In this document: positions 1 through 8,467 of the stretch, piece by piece
How positions within the stretch are numbered: position 1 is the stretch's first letter
Layout of the letters: each line of letters opens with the position of its first letter
Assembly: GCF_000174755.1 (NCBI RefSeq)
Contig: NZ_ACLQ01000022.1
Location: 1-64,000 of the forward strand
Direction: 5' to 3'
Length of the DNA stretch: 64,000 nt
DNA from: Capnocytophaga gingivalis ATCC 33624
Lineage (GTDB): Bacteria > Bacteroidota > Bacteroidia > Flavobacteriales > Flavobacteriaceae
Translations under genes and position numbers: made by a program
Notes under the pieces: generated by a model
The model's database searches: none
Told to the model about the DNA's origin: nothing
The model's input: the letters and a program-made list of their open reading frames with translations, nothing else

Positions 1-29
1 AAGAAACGATACTAATTCTCAATGATCAA

Positions 30-1181
30 TTAAAATTCTCTCGCCTGGTCAAACCACTGCGTTATTTTCTCTTCCTCAATAGCAAAAGACGCTACTTCTG
101 CTAGCTGACATACAGCTTCGTAGGTGTCCTCTCGCTCAGTAGTTTCTATATTAGGCAACCCGTTGATAACTGCGATAAGCCCCTCTAATAGGCTCCTAAC
201 TTCTTTTTCCTCTTTAGCTTTTTTTACTGCTTTCAGGGTTTCCTTATAGGCTTTCATTGCCTCTCTACCGTTCTTGCCTTCCCACGAAGCAAAAGGAATG
301 TTGAACTCTGTAGCAAACCAACTCTTAGGGTGCAAGTTAGATACTGAAGCATATTCACTCAACTCTCGCGTTTTCTCCAATTCTTTCAGTTCTTTTCTCA
401 GTGCCTTACCTCTTACCTCTTCCACATTCCAGAAAATACAATAGCTGAAGTCTGCCCAAGTACTCAAAGGGGGTAATCCAGTCATATCAGGGCAATACCG
501 CACCTCAATACCGCTAAGGTTTAGTTTACCCAAAGCCTCCATATTACACATATTTCCATACAATCTCACAGTCTTCAGTTTTTTGAACTGCAACAGGCTC
601 CCGCAGTCAAAGGGTTGTCCCCCTACAGGTGTGCTTATATTGATAGTCGTAAGATCTTTTAGCACTTCAAACTCAGGCAAGAATACAGGGGTGTTGTTCT
701 TCTTTTCAGTACTGATACGAAACGAGATACTCTTCAAAGGAACTGCCATCTCAAGTGTTATCTTATGCGGATTTCCTTCCAAACTAAGCCCCCTCAGCCA
801 CTTGTTACCGAGTTTAATATCAAGAGGATAATCATTATTGTCTACCGATAAATATTCAATCTTTGCTTTAGAGAAATCTACTGTTGCAGGAGCCATTAGC
901 CTCCAGTCAAAGCTCTCCATTTCGCGCTGTTCTGTCCATTCTATAAAGCGAGTGTCATTCCCCATATAGTCCATCACACGAGGCCAGTTGCCTCCTGCGG
1001 GTACTTTAAAATCGTTGAAAACCTCCCATTGTATAGGGGTGTCAGCATCTACATAAGCATCAGCTTTCTCTCCCGAGGTCTTAGGGGCTATAGTAAAGCG
1101 TCCTTGTCCTGGGGTAATATTTACTTTATGACTGTCCTTTCCTGTGAGCGATAGTGTAAATTTTCCGTAAGTTTTTGGCAT
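30..1181 (-). CDS. Hypothetical protein with leucine-rich-repeat-like middle
   Basis: The 383-residue protein has no signal peptide. Its middle (about residues 175-270) has irregular Leu/Ile-spaced segments such as FKKLKTVRLYG and ALGKLNLSGIEVRYC, which resemble degenerate leucine-rich repeats. A Lys/Glu-rich helical stretch follows (about 265-330). I do not recognise a named family. It lies 3 bases downstream of the PDZ-hydrolase gene on the same strand, so the two are probably co-transcribed. Similar LRR-like cytosolic proteins are common as accessory genes in flavobacteria; the function is unknown. Confidence 0.7.
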   Translation of the reverse strand: MPKTYGKFTLSLTGKDSHKVNITPGQGRFTIAPKTSGEKADAYVDADTPIQWEVFNDFKVPAGGNWPRVMDYMGNDTRFIEWTEQREMESFDWRLMAPATVDFSKAKIEYLSVDNNDYPLDIKLGNKWLRGLSLEGNPHKITLEMAVPLKSISFRISTEKKNNTPVFLPEFEVLKDLTTINISTPVGGQPFDCGSLLQFKKLKTVRLYGNMCNMEALGKLNLSGIEVRYCPDMTGLPPLSTWADFSYCIFWNVEEVRGKALRKELKELEKTRELSEYASVSNLHPKSWFATEFNIPFASWEGKNGREAMKAYKETLKAVKKAKEEKEVRSLLEGLIAVINGLPNIETTEREDTYEAVCQLAEVASFAIEEEKITQWFDQAREF

Positions 1182-1184
1182 CTT

Positions 1185-2468
1185 TTACTTATTTAATTTT
1201 TTAATTTTCCCTTTGATCTTAACGGGCGCTTGCTCTCTATCTACCTGATAGTCAACCACACGAGAGGTGCGTATATATACCCTTCTCCCTATAAGCTCTG
1301 CTTCTATCTTAGCTGTCTTTTCTGGTTGTTTTAGTAGCAGATAGGGATATCCAGCATTAAAATTCCCTTTTAGAGTAAGCGGTGTTCCTTCACGCAACAC
1401 ACTTATCTGAGTAGGGTCGCCTGCTTTTTTCTTAGCCATATACAGCATTGGCGACATGGGAGAGGTGATACTATCACGCTCCAAGGAGAGAAGTATATCT
1501 CCTTGTTTTACTCCTAAGCGCTTGGCTGTTACTGTATCATTTTTGAATCCAGCCACTTTGAGTCCCTTTCCCTGATAAGTATAATCATACTTGAGCCCCA
1601 AGTCGGCCTTATTGTTCTCTATACGTACCTTGGGATAAGGAACATGCCAAGAAGCCGGCGCTTGATCCAGCGAAAGAGCAGAGAGCCGCAACCAACCTAT
1701 GCTATTGATTTTGCTAATATTAGCTGTTTCCCATACAATATGTGTCAGTGGCTTACGTGTATTCTCCTTGATAAAAGTCACCAAGGAGGTCTGCTCTTCT
1801 GGTAAATAGCTCAAAAAATGATTCCCTTTGGGAGTTCTAAAGACTATATGAGGGTTATCCCTCTTAAGAAAATCCACCGCAGGAATTATCTGATCCAAAG
1901 GATAGAGTATATCCTCAGTCGTATTGAGTATATACAAGGGCTTCTGATTCATATTACAGGGGAAAAGCGCTTCTTCGCCCAACATACTGGCTACCTTTAA
2001 GCTCCCATTCATTGCGATAAAACCTGCAAAGGGCTCAGGCTGGGTCATAGAAAAATAATATACCCCTGATCCTCCATCGGAAAAACCAGAGAGAAAAACC
2101 TTGTTCGGATCAATCGCATATTGTTTTTTCACCTGAGCAATTTCGTCCATAACCATCTGCTGCCCAACATGATCAAACCAAGTAGCCCCCTGCTGTCCAA
2201 AGGGAAAAAGCACATAACAACCCGCAGCATTGGCGAATGACAAGAGCGGTGATTTCTGTACATACTCCTCGGGATGAGCCTTGAGTTCAGGTGAGGAAAT
2301 GGCTCCATGTAAAAAAACAAGTAATGGCTTAGGCGCCTTGCTCTCCCCCTGAGGGGAGTAGACTACATAGGGACGTACTTTCCCATCAGCACAAGTGTGA
2401 TCAAAGGTCTTGACAGACTGTGCCTGTAACCCTATACAGAAGAATAGGGAACATATCCATCGGAACAT
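1185..2468 (-). CDS. Secreted alpha/beta hydrolase with C-terminal PDZ-like domain
   Basis: The 427-residue protein starts with a signal peptide (MFRWICSLFFCIGLQAQ). A polyhydroxybutyrate-depolymerase/prolyl-oligopeptidase-like hydrolase domain follows: LVFLHGA for the oxyanion region, GFSDGGSG with the nucleophile Ser, an Asp in TTEDILYP and a His in KGNHFLSY. Residues about 300-370 look like a PDZ domain (TAKRLGVKQGDILLSLERD). The family predicts an esterase or peptidase acting in the periplasm or at the surface; the substrate is unknown. It lies between the GH6 gene and the LRR-like gene, all on the minus strand, and may be co-transcribed with them. Confidence 0.8.
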   Translation of the reverse strand: MFRWICSLFFCIGLQAQSVKTFDHTCADGKVRPYVVYSPQGESKAPKPLLVFLHGAISSPELKAHPEEYVQKSPLLSFANAAGCYVLFPFGQQGATWFDHVGQQMVMDEIAQVKKQYAIDPNKVFLSGFSDGGSGVYYFSMTQPEPFAGFIAMNGSLKVASMLGEEALFPCNMNQKPLYILNTTEDILYPLDQIIPAVDFLKRDNPHIVFRTPKGNHFLSYLPEEQTSLVTFIKENTRKPLTHIVWETANISKINSIGWLRLSALSLDQAPASWHVPYPKVRIENNKADLGLKYDYTYQGKGLKVAGFKNDTVTAKRLGVKQGDILLSLERDSITSPMSPMLYMAKKKAGDPTQISVLREGTPLTLKGNFNAGYPYLLLKQPEKTAKIEAELIGRRVYIRTSRVVDYQVDREQAPVKIKGKIKKLNK

Positions 2469-2507
2469 AGTTATTTGTAATTAGTTGTTTTTGCGTTTTT
2501 TATAAGT

Positions 2508-3623
2508 CTATTTAAGGCTTTCAGGTACCTCAAGAATCTCTATACTTTTTACCCTTATGGCATTTTCTACCAAGTGCTTGGTGTACTCTGGATAAGGCTT
2601 TCCTGCAGCTGGGGCTCCCATATTACATTCTCCATCAGAGCCTCCTCCTCCGTTAATCCACAGATAGGCATCGGCATGAGCACCCGTAGTTTTGGAGGTA
2701 CTACGAGGACCTAAAGCGGCATTGAAATTGTTACATGAGTTGTAAGGAGCATTGGCATTCTGATGCTGAGGTCGGTTTATACCACTACGCCCTGTATCTA
2801 TCACATAGTACTTGTCCTTGAAGCCTTTGGAGGCTAAGTAAGCGACAAACTTCTCCGCTCCTTCCTGTTCCTCAAGCGTTCCTCCCAATCCTGATACATT
2901 TAGGGCAAAACCGCGCATATATTGTAAACCTCCGTCTATAATCGCTTGGGCAATCGCTTCGGGGTGATTTGTCGTCAGTACTGCATTGCCTGCATGGATA
3001 TAAGTGGCTACATTAGGGTTATTTTTTTGTAGGATTCGTCCTACATAGGAGAGCAATTCAGCTCGTTCGTTATAGGCTTGGGTACCCTTTTTATGCCCGC
3101 AATAATTAATGGCATCAGGCTCTACGATCACCACAGCACGGCGTTGCCCTATAATGGCACTAACCCTATCTATCCAAGCCTTATAGGAGGCCGCAGTGGG
3201 GTGTCCTCCCTTAGAGAAAGAGCCACAATCGCGGTTCGGAATCCCATAAAGCACGACAATAGGTGTCTTCTGAGCCCTCTCTGCGCCCTCTACAAAATTT
3301 TTCAGCCAACCCTCATTCTTTGCTGCATTGGGACTTACCCCATCATACCAGCCCCCACAGGGGGTGCCATATACTTGATAATAGAGTTTTTTAAGTTCCG
3401 CATTGTGTTCGTTCTTTACCACATTGAGGCGGGAAGGCTCCAAGTAGAAATCCCTGTCATAAGCCGCTGGTTTTTGAGTGGGAGCAGGAGGAGTAACCAC
3501 CGGTGGAGAGGGGGGTACCACTGGTGGAGTAGGTGTCTGTGTAGTGGAGCCATTGTTGTCTCCTGATTTTTCGCAGGCTACCACAAGCCCTAGAAAAGCT
3601 ACAAAAAATAGTGATTTATACAT
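2508..3623 (-). CDS. Glycoside hydrolase family 6 lipoprotein (cellulase-type)
   Basis: The 371-residue protein has a lipoprotein signal ending in VVAC (Cys17), then a Thr/Pro-rich linker (about 25-52), then a GH6 catalytic domain. Family landmarks are visible in order: GIPNRDCG (Asp132), VIVEPDAI (Asp170, the usual acid position), GFALNVS, VIDTGRSG and LWINGGGGSDGEC (Asp330). Two conserved positions differ from the textbook enzyme. The usual DAGHS motif is HAGNA (His210), and the Lys of WIK is Asn. GH6 enzymes cut beta-1,4-glucan chains with inversion. The lipid anchor suggests an outer-membrane or periplasmic location. It is an isolated hydrolase with no SusC/SusD pair nearby. Family assignment is firm; activity is uncertain because of the substitutions. 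Confidence 0.88.
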   Translation of the reverse strand: MYKSLFFVAFLGLVVACEKSGDNNGSTTQTPTPPVVPPSPPVVTPPAPTQKPAAYDRDFYLEPSRLNVVKNEHNAELKKLYYQVYGTPCGGWYDGVSPNAAKNEGWLKNFVEGAERAQKTPIVVLYGIPNRDCGSFSKGGHPTAASYKAWIDRVSAIIGQRRAVVIVEPDAINYCGHKKGTQAYNERAELLSYVGRILQKNNPNVATYIHAGNAVLTTNHPEAIAQAIIDGGLQYMRGFALNVSGLGGTLEEQEGAEKFVAYLASKGFKDKYYVIDTGRSGINRPQHQNANAPYNSCNNFNAALGPRSTSKTTGAHADAYLWINGGGGSDGECNMGAPAAGKPYPEYTKHLVENAIRVKSIEILEVPESLK

Positions 3624-3646
3624 ATTTTTAGATTTTAGTTGTTTCT

Positions 3647-4351
3647 TTATATTTTTGTCATAGGTACTTCTCCTATCACAAAGGTATGTTTGCCCTTGTC
3701 GGCTATCTTGGTGATCGTTTCCAAATATTGCAAAAACTTAATATTTTCATCTCCTTTTACCAGTTCGGAAGCATTCTTGAGAGCTCGGGCGGTGGCTACT
3801 GCTGTACGTGCATTTTCGAGTTCGGAGGTAGCCCGTATTTTACTTTCCAAGACACGAGAAAAGAGCTCTTGTACACTTCGAGGAAACGTAAGGTCTATTA
3901 GTTGTGCCTTTATGATCTTGAGTCCCAAAGCAGCGACTTCATTGCAGAAAGCCTCTTCTTTGAAGTTGGTGATATCTTCTCGGCTTTCGTTTAGTTTTTC
4001 ACTATGAATAGCCGCAATCTTCTGGCGTAATAGCACCTGTGCTATGGCCACCATCTGTTGTTCTGCTATAGCAAAATTATCCGCTCCTACTCCGAAATTA
4101 TCTACAAACAACTTGGCATTATCCAACTTGTAGGCTATATAAAAGGAAAAGCGCAAAGCAATATTATCAGCCGTTAATACCTCCTGATTGACCACTCTTG
4201 TACTTCTCAGTTTCTGCGATAGGGATATGATTTGTACTTTCTCCCATGGGCTAAACTTATAAATACCCGCAGAAAGTTCTTGCTGAAAAACATTCTTTTT
4301 GAATAAGAGCCCCACACAACCAGGAGCTACCTCTAATTCTTTGTAAAACAT
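3647..4351 (-). CDS. Short SPFH/band 7 domain protein
   Basis: The 234-residue protein matches the band 7 (stomatin/prohibitin/slipin) pattern: a short N-terminal beta segment (LEVAPGCVGLLFKKN), the KVQIISLSQKLRSTRV region, the AVAIAQVLLRQ-like helix and a helical coiled-coil tail (SELENARTAVATARALKN). It lacks a clear N-terminal membrane anchor, unlike typical slipins, so it may be peripheral. These proteins usually scaffold membrane microdomains. It is transcribed toward the GH6 gene, with only about 20 bases between them. Family is well supported; the role is unknown. Confidence 0.78.
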   Translation of the reverse strand: MFYKELEVAPGCVGLLFKKNVFQQELSAGIYKFSPWEKVQIISLSQKLRSTRVVNQEVLTADNIALRFSFYIAYKLDNAKLFVDNFGVGADNFAIAEQQMVAIAQVLLRQKIAAIHSEKLNESREDITNFKEEAFCNEVAALGLKIIKAQLIDLTFPRSVQELFSRVLESKIRATSELENARTAVATARALKNASELVKGDENIKFLQYLETITKIADKGKHTFVIGEVPMTKI

Positions 4352-4395
4352 ACAGATACAATTAGCAATTAGTAAAATTGAGAAAGAGAAGACCT

Positions 4396-4623
4396 CTAAA
4401 CAGAGGGAAAACCAATTAAGTCTCTCAAAAAGTGAAAGGCGGTATCCTCAGCTTTGCAAACTTTGTTTAGAGTGAGCCACAGCCCTGTCTTGTCTTTCTT
4501 CCCAATAATGAATACAATGGAGTCATTCCCCTTTATTACTCCGCAATACCTTATTATGAGGGGAAGACAATTTTTATATAATAAGTGGCGGTTTGTTGTT
4601 TCTAATATTTTCTCCTTAGAAGT
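4396..4623 (-). pseudogene. Startless open frame, probable gene remnant
   Basis: This frame is open for about 75 codons on the minus strand with protein-like composition (for example GNDSIVFIIGKKDKTGLWL and CKAEDTAFHFLRDLIGFP), but it has no ATG, GTG or TTG start in a sensible place and begins just after a stop. An AAGGAG-like stretch lies inside it. I read it as the 3' part of a gene that lost its start. It could instead be chance. The 4352-4677 interval holds nothing else that I recognise. Confidence 0.3.
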
Positions 4624-4677
4624 TTAAAACTACGAAATTTCTTCTGTACATCTTGTACAATGTATATATGACACTAT

Positions 4678-4770
4678 CTATTTCTCCTGATAAAGCTTGC
4701 CTAAATTCATTGCTTTAGGATATTGCGCCAGTGCAAGGCAAGGGAGAAAAAATAAGAATAAATGGAACAT
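4678..4770 (-). CDS. Short signal-peptide-like ORF, possible remnant
   Basis: This 30-residue frame reads MFHLFLFFLPCLALAQ, then 14 further residues and a stop. The first 16 residues are a convincing signal peptide with an ALAQ cleavage site, but almost no mature protein follows. It is most likely the 5' stub of a degraded secreted-protein gene; a secreted micropeptide is possible. A similar stub lies at 9421-9522. Confidence 0.3.
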   Translation of the reverse strand: MFHLFLFFLPCLALAQYPKAMNLGKLYQEK

Positions 4771-4814
4771 AGGTTTTAATAGTATTATAGTACGTGATTG
4801 TTTTGATGAAAAAA

Positions 4815-5090
4815 CTATTTTCTCTGCCATTTTTTCAGTTCTTCCTTTGTAAGAAGATTCTTTAATGTTATATTTTGCTCCCAATTGGTTTTATAGTCAC
4901 AGTAATTATAGTCATTCACAATGGATTTACTATCTTTCAAATCAAGTTCTATTTCTATATCATCTAAAAGGATATTGGATTTTATTTTTGTTCTTAAGAT
5001 AGTACCATTATGTCGCCTAACGATACGATGATAGGTTCTTTTACCTATCCCTTTATCTTTGAAAATAGCCTTTTTACGACTGCGAGACAT
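4815..5090 (-). CDS. Small basic hypothetical protein
   Basis: I prefer the second Met, which gives about 91 residues starting MSRSRKKAIFKDKG; a longer frame from 5114 would include AT-rich sequence resembling a promoter (CAAATATA at 5112-5119). The N-terminal 30 residues are very basic (GKRTYHRIVRRHNG), suggesting nucleic-acid contact. The C-terminal half is acidic. Small MSRSRKK proteins are scattered in Bacteroidota as orphans. Function unknown. Confidence 0.6.
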   Translation of the reverse strand: MSRSRKKAIFKDKGIGKRTYHRIVRRHNGTILRTKIKSNILLDDIEIELDLKDSKSIVNDYNYCDYKTNWEQNITLKNLLTKEELKKWQRK

Positions 5091-5121
5091 AAAATTATAT
5101 TTTCCACCCCGCAAATATACA

Positions 5122-5163
5122 AAAAATACTTTGCTAAAGTCAAGATTTTAGCAAAGTATTTTT
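5122..5163 (-). terminator. Terminator hairpin after carB
   Basis: A near-perfect 17-base stem (AAAAATACTTTGCTAAA against its complement) with a short loop lies between carB and the small basic gene. A/T runs on both flanks let it act in either direction. On the minus strand it follows the carB stop by about 20 bases. Confidence 0.7.
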
Positions 5164-5184
5164 ATCAATCAGTAAGTCTTGCGA

Positions 5185-8037
5185 CTATTTACTCAAGTAC
5201 ATCTTCCTTCTCGTATAAATCTCATAGAAAGCATCATCTTTAAGGCTATCTATAAACAAAATACTTTCGCCAGTAGATTTCATTTCAGGTCCTAGCTTCT
5301 TATCTACATTCGGGAATTTGTTGAATGAGAAGACAGGTTGCTTAATAGCAAAGCCCTCTAAGTGTGGATTGAAATGAAAATCAGTGAGTTTCTTATCGCC
5401 AAGCATTACCTTGGTAGCATAGTTCACATACGGCTCTTGGTAGGCTTTAGAGATAAACGGTACCGTACGCGAAGCACGTGGATTGGCCTCGATGATATAC
5501 ACTACATCGTCTTTTACAGCAAACTGTACATTGATAAGCCCTACCGTATTGAGTGCCAAGGCTATTTTATGCGTATGGTCTTTGATCTGTTGGATCACGA
5601 ACTCACCCAAGTTGAACGGCGGTAAGGTAGCGTTACTATCACCTGAGTGGATACCGCAAGGCTCTATATGCTCCATAATACCAATGATATACACATTTTC
5701 GCCATCGCATATCGCATCGGCTTCGGCTTCTATAGCGCCATCGAGATAATGGTCGAGTAAGAGCTTGTTGTTGGGTATCTTGCGCAATAGGTCTACCACA
5801 TGAGCTTCCAACTCTTCTTTATTGATAACAATCTTCATACCCTGTCCTCCTAATACATACGAAGGACGTACCAATAATGGGAAGTCAAGTTCATCGGCGA
5901 GTTTGAGCGCCTCATCAGCCGTTTCAGCTACGCCAAAGCGTGGGTAAGGAATGTTATTCTCTTTCAGTAAGGTAGAGAAACTTCCTCTGTCTTCTGCCAA
6001 ATCCAAGGATTGGAAGCTGGTACCTATGATCTTAATACCATATTTGTCTAATTTCTCGGCTAACTTCAAGGCTGTTTGTCCGCCGAGCTGTACGATCACT
6101 CCTTCGGGCTTTTCGTGTTGGATAATATCGTAGATATACTCCCAGAACACAGGCTCAAAATAGAGCTTATTAGCCGTATCAAAATCGGTAGATACCGTCT
6201 CAGGGTTACAGTTGATCATTATGGTTTCATAACCACATTCTTCTGCAGCCAATACCCCATGCACACAGCAGTAGTCAAACTCAATTCCCTGCCCTATACG
6301 GTTAGGTCCTGAACCGAGTACTACCACCTTCTTGCGATCGGTTACTACACTGTCGTTAGCTACGTATTCCTTGCCGTCAGCCGTACGGATAGGTGCCTCA
6401 AAGGTAGAATAATAGTAAGGAGTTTGTGCTTTGAACTCGGCAGCACAAGTGTCTACTAATTTGAATACACGGCGTATATTGAGTTCTTCACGTTTTTTAT
6501 GCACCTCACTCTCCCAGCAACCAAGCATATAGGCAATTTGTCGATCGGCAAACCCTTTTTGCTTAGCTTCAAAAAGGAGCTGCTTAGGGAGGGTATCTAT
6601 TTTATAGTTGGATATTTCTTTCTCAAGCGCACAAAGTTCTTCATATTGTTTGAGGAACCACATATCTATTTTGGTGATCTCATGAATACGGCTTAGCGGA
6701 ATACCCATCTGTACGGCATCATATATCACAAATACTCTATCCCAGCTGGGGTAAGTAAGTTTTTCAATGATTTGTTCGTAGTTCTTCTCACCCTTACCAT
6801 CGGCTCCCAAACCATTGCGCTTGATTTCGAGCGATTGGGTAGCTTTCTGTAAGGCTTCTTGGAAAGAACGACCAATACCCATGACCTCTCCTACTGATTT
6901 CATTTGCAAGCCAATAGTACGGTCTGAGCCTTCAAACTTATCAAAGTTCCAACGTGGTATCTTCACAATCACATAGTCCAAAGTAGGCTCAAAGAAAGCA
7001 GAGGTGGATTTGGTGATTTGGTTTTGCAATTCGTCCAAATGATAGCCAATAGCAAGCTTAGTGGCAATCTTAGCAATAGGATAACCTGTAGCCTTAGAGG
7101 CCAAAGCCGAAGAACGCGATACCCGTGGGTTGATTTCAATAGCGATAATATCTTCCTTTTCATCAGGAGATACAGCAAACTGCACATTGCAACCACCAGC
7201 AAAATCGCCTATACTACGCATCATCTTAATAGCCATATCGCGCATACGTTGGAAAGTGCGGTCAGATAGAGTCATAGCAGGGGCTACGGTAATAGAATCG
7301 CCAGTGTGGATACCCATAGGATCCATATTTTCAATGGTACAGATGATCGCCACATTGTCGTTCTTATCGCGCAAAAGTTCCAGTTCGTACTCCTTCCAGC
7401 CTAAAAGCGCCTTATCGATAAGCACCTCGTGGATAGGCGAAGCTTCCAAACCGCGATTAAGCAGCATATCAAAATCTTCTTTTTTATAGACGATAGAAGC
7501 CCCTGTACCACCCAAAGTAAAGGACGGACGTATTACAAGTGGAAAACCAAAGCGTTGGGCAATTTCCTTTCCCTTTAGGAAAGAAGTAGCTGTTTCGGAC
7601 GGTGCCATAGGGATACCGATTTCATCGAGCAACACGCGGAACTTCTCGCGGTCTTCAGTGATTTGTATTGCATCGATATCTACCCCAATGATTTCCACCC
7701 CAAAGTCCTTCCAGATGCCTTTTTCGTCAGCCTCAATACAGAGGTTAAGCGCTGTTTGTCCGCCCATAGTAGGGAGTACCGCATCTATTTCGGGGTGTGC
7801 TTTAAGGATTTCCACCAATGATTTAGTGGTAAGAGGTTTGAGATAGACGACATCCGCCATAGAGGGGTCGGTCATAATCGTAGCGGGGTTAGAGTTGATA
7901 AGGATGGTTTTGATACCATCTTCGCGCAAAGAGCGCAACGATTGCGAGCCTGAGTAATCAAATTCGCAGGCTTGTCCGATGATAATAGGTCCTGACCCGA
8001 TGAGCAGAACACAATGAAGGTCGTTTCTTTTTGGCAT
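5185..8037 (-). CDS. carB: Carbamoyl-phosphate synthase large subunit, short form
   Basis: CarB makes carbamoyl phosphate from bicarbonate, ammonia (from the CarA glutaminase) and two ATP, feeding pyrimidine and arginine synthesis in the cytoplasm. Two homologous ATP-grasp halves are visible. The first starts VLLIGSGPIIIGQACEFDYS and has MGGQTALNL; the second starts VVVLGSGPNRIGQGIEFDYC and has LGGQTALKLAEK. The protein has 950 residues and stops right after the second ATP-grasp unit (EIYTRRKMYL). The C-terminal MGS-like domain of about 120 residues, which binds UMP, IMP or ornithine in E. coli, is absent; short forms of this kind are usual in flavobacteria. carA is not adjacent. The gene has a long upstream region with a hairpin (8163-8198). 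Confidence 0.97.
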   Translation of the reverse strand: MPKRNDLHCVLLIGSGPIIIGQACEFDYSGSQSLRSLREDGIKTILINSNPATIMTDPSMADVVYLKPLTTKSLVEILKAHPEIDAVLPTMGGQTALNLCIEADEKGIWKDFGVEIIGVDIDAIQITEDREKFRVLLDEIGIPMAPSETATSFLKGKEIAQRFGFPLVIRPSFTLGGTGASIVYKKEDFDMLLNRGLEASPIHEVLIDKALLGWKEYELELLRDKNDNVAIICTIENMDPMGIHTGDSITVAPAMTLSDRTFQRMRDMAIKMMRSIGDFAGGCNVQFAVSPDEKEDIIAIEINPRVSRSSALASKATGYPIAKIATKLAIGYHLDELQNQITKSTSAFFEPTLDYVIVKIPRWNFDKFEGSDRTIGLQMKSVGEVMGIGRSFQEALQKATQSLEIKRNGLGADGKGEKNYEQIIEKLTYPSWDRVFVIYDAVQMGIPLSRIHEITKIDMWFLKQYEELCALEKEISNYKIDTLPKQLLFEAKQKGFADRQIAYMLGCWESEVHKKREELNIRRVFKLVDTCAAEFKAQTPYYYSTFEAPIRTADGKEYVANDSVVTDRKKVVVLGSGPNRIGQGIEFDYCCVHGVLAAEECGYETIMINCNPETVSTDFDTANKLYFEPVFWEYIYDIIQHEKPEGVIVQLGGQTALKLAEKLDKYGIKIIGTSFQSLDLAEDRGSFSTLLKENNIPYPRFGVAETADEALKLADELDFPLLVRPSYVLGGQGMKIVINKEELEAHVVDLLRKIPNNKLLLDHYLDGAIEAEADAICDGENVYIIGIMEHIEPCGIHSGDSNATLPPFNLGEFVIQQIKDHTHKIALALNTVGLINVQFAVKDDVVYIIEANPRASRTVPFISKAYQEPYVNYATKVMLGDKKLTDFHFNPHLEGFAIKQPVFSFNKFPNVDKKLGPEMKSTGESILFIDSLKDDAFYEIYTRRKMYLSK

Positions 8038-8162
8038 TTTGTTAAGCGCTTTTATTTTTTAATAACTTATCCTGTAACTTTTCAAAATCATTAGCTTTTT
8101 ATCTATACCATCATAATATAGTTTCTTATAACTAAGCATTCTTACTTATTGAGTTTTAAAAA

Positions 8163-8198
8163 AATAGCTACATTTTTCAAAAGAAAAATATAGCTATT
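8163..8198 (-). terminator. Hairpin of the AATAGCTA family
   Basis: AATAGCTACATTTTTC pairs with GAAAAATATAGCTATT around an AAAA loop with one mismatch. On the minus strand a U-rich run follows. It belongs to the same family as the hairpins at 9537-9566 and 9752-9787. Confidence 0.65.
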
Positions 8199-8316
8199 GT
8201 ATTAATAATAAAAAATATCGTTGCCCTGCGTATCTCTTGTGAGTACTGCTTAAGGAGGAAAAAGAGTGTGTTTGTGCAATAATGTTACTAAGTATATTCA
8301 TTGGGTGCTAATGATG
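8163..8316 (-). ncRNA. Candidate small RNA upstream of carB
   Basis: On the minus strand a TATCTTTG promoter element (8327-8320) is followed by about 120 bases without a useful reading frame, then a 16-base stem-loop (8163-8198) and a run of T residues. This is the layout of an independent transcript of about 150 bases. The alternative is an attenuated leader for carB, which starts 126 bases beyond the hairpin. No known RNA family is recognised. Confidence 0.35.
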
Positions 8317-8319
8317 GGG

Positions 8320-8327
8320 CAAAGATA
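8320..8327 (-). promoter_or_regulatory. Bacteroidota -7 element (TATCTTTG)
   Basis: TATCTTTG read on the minus strand fits the TAnnTTTG consensus. No good TTG lies 19 bases upstream. The surrounding sequence AATAATTAGTATCTTTGC also occurs upstream of tRNA-Gly (near 9665-9683), which supports a promoter role. Confidence 0.45.
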
Positions 8328-8467
8328 CTAATTATTTTTGAGATAAAAGACCTACTTTCCTTAAAAATCTTATTCCCTATGATACTAAGGTGTGTTAAGC
8401 AGGGAATCCCTTGCAGAGATTGCTAAAAACAACAAAAATAAGGAAAAGCATTTCATATACTGTAGTT

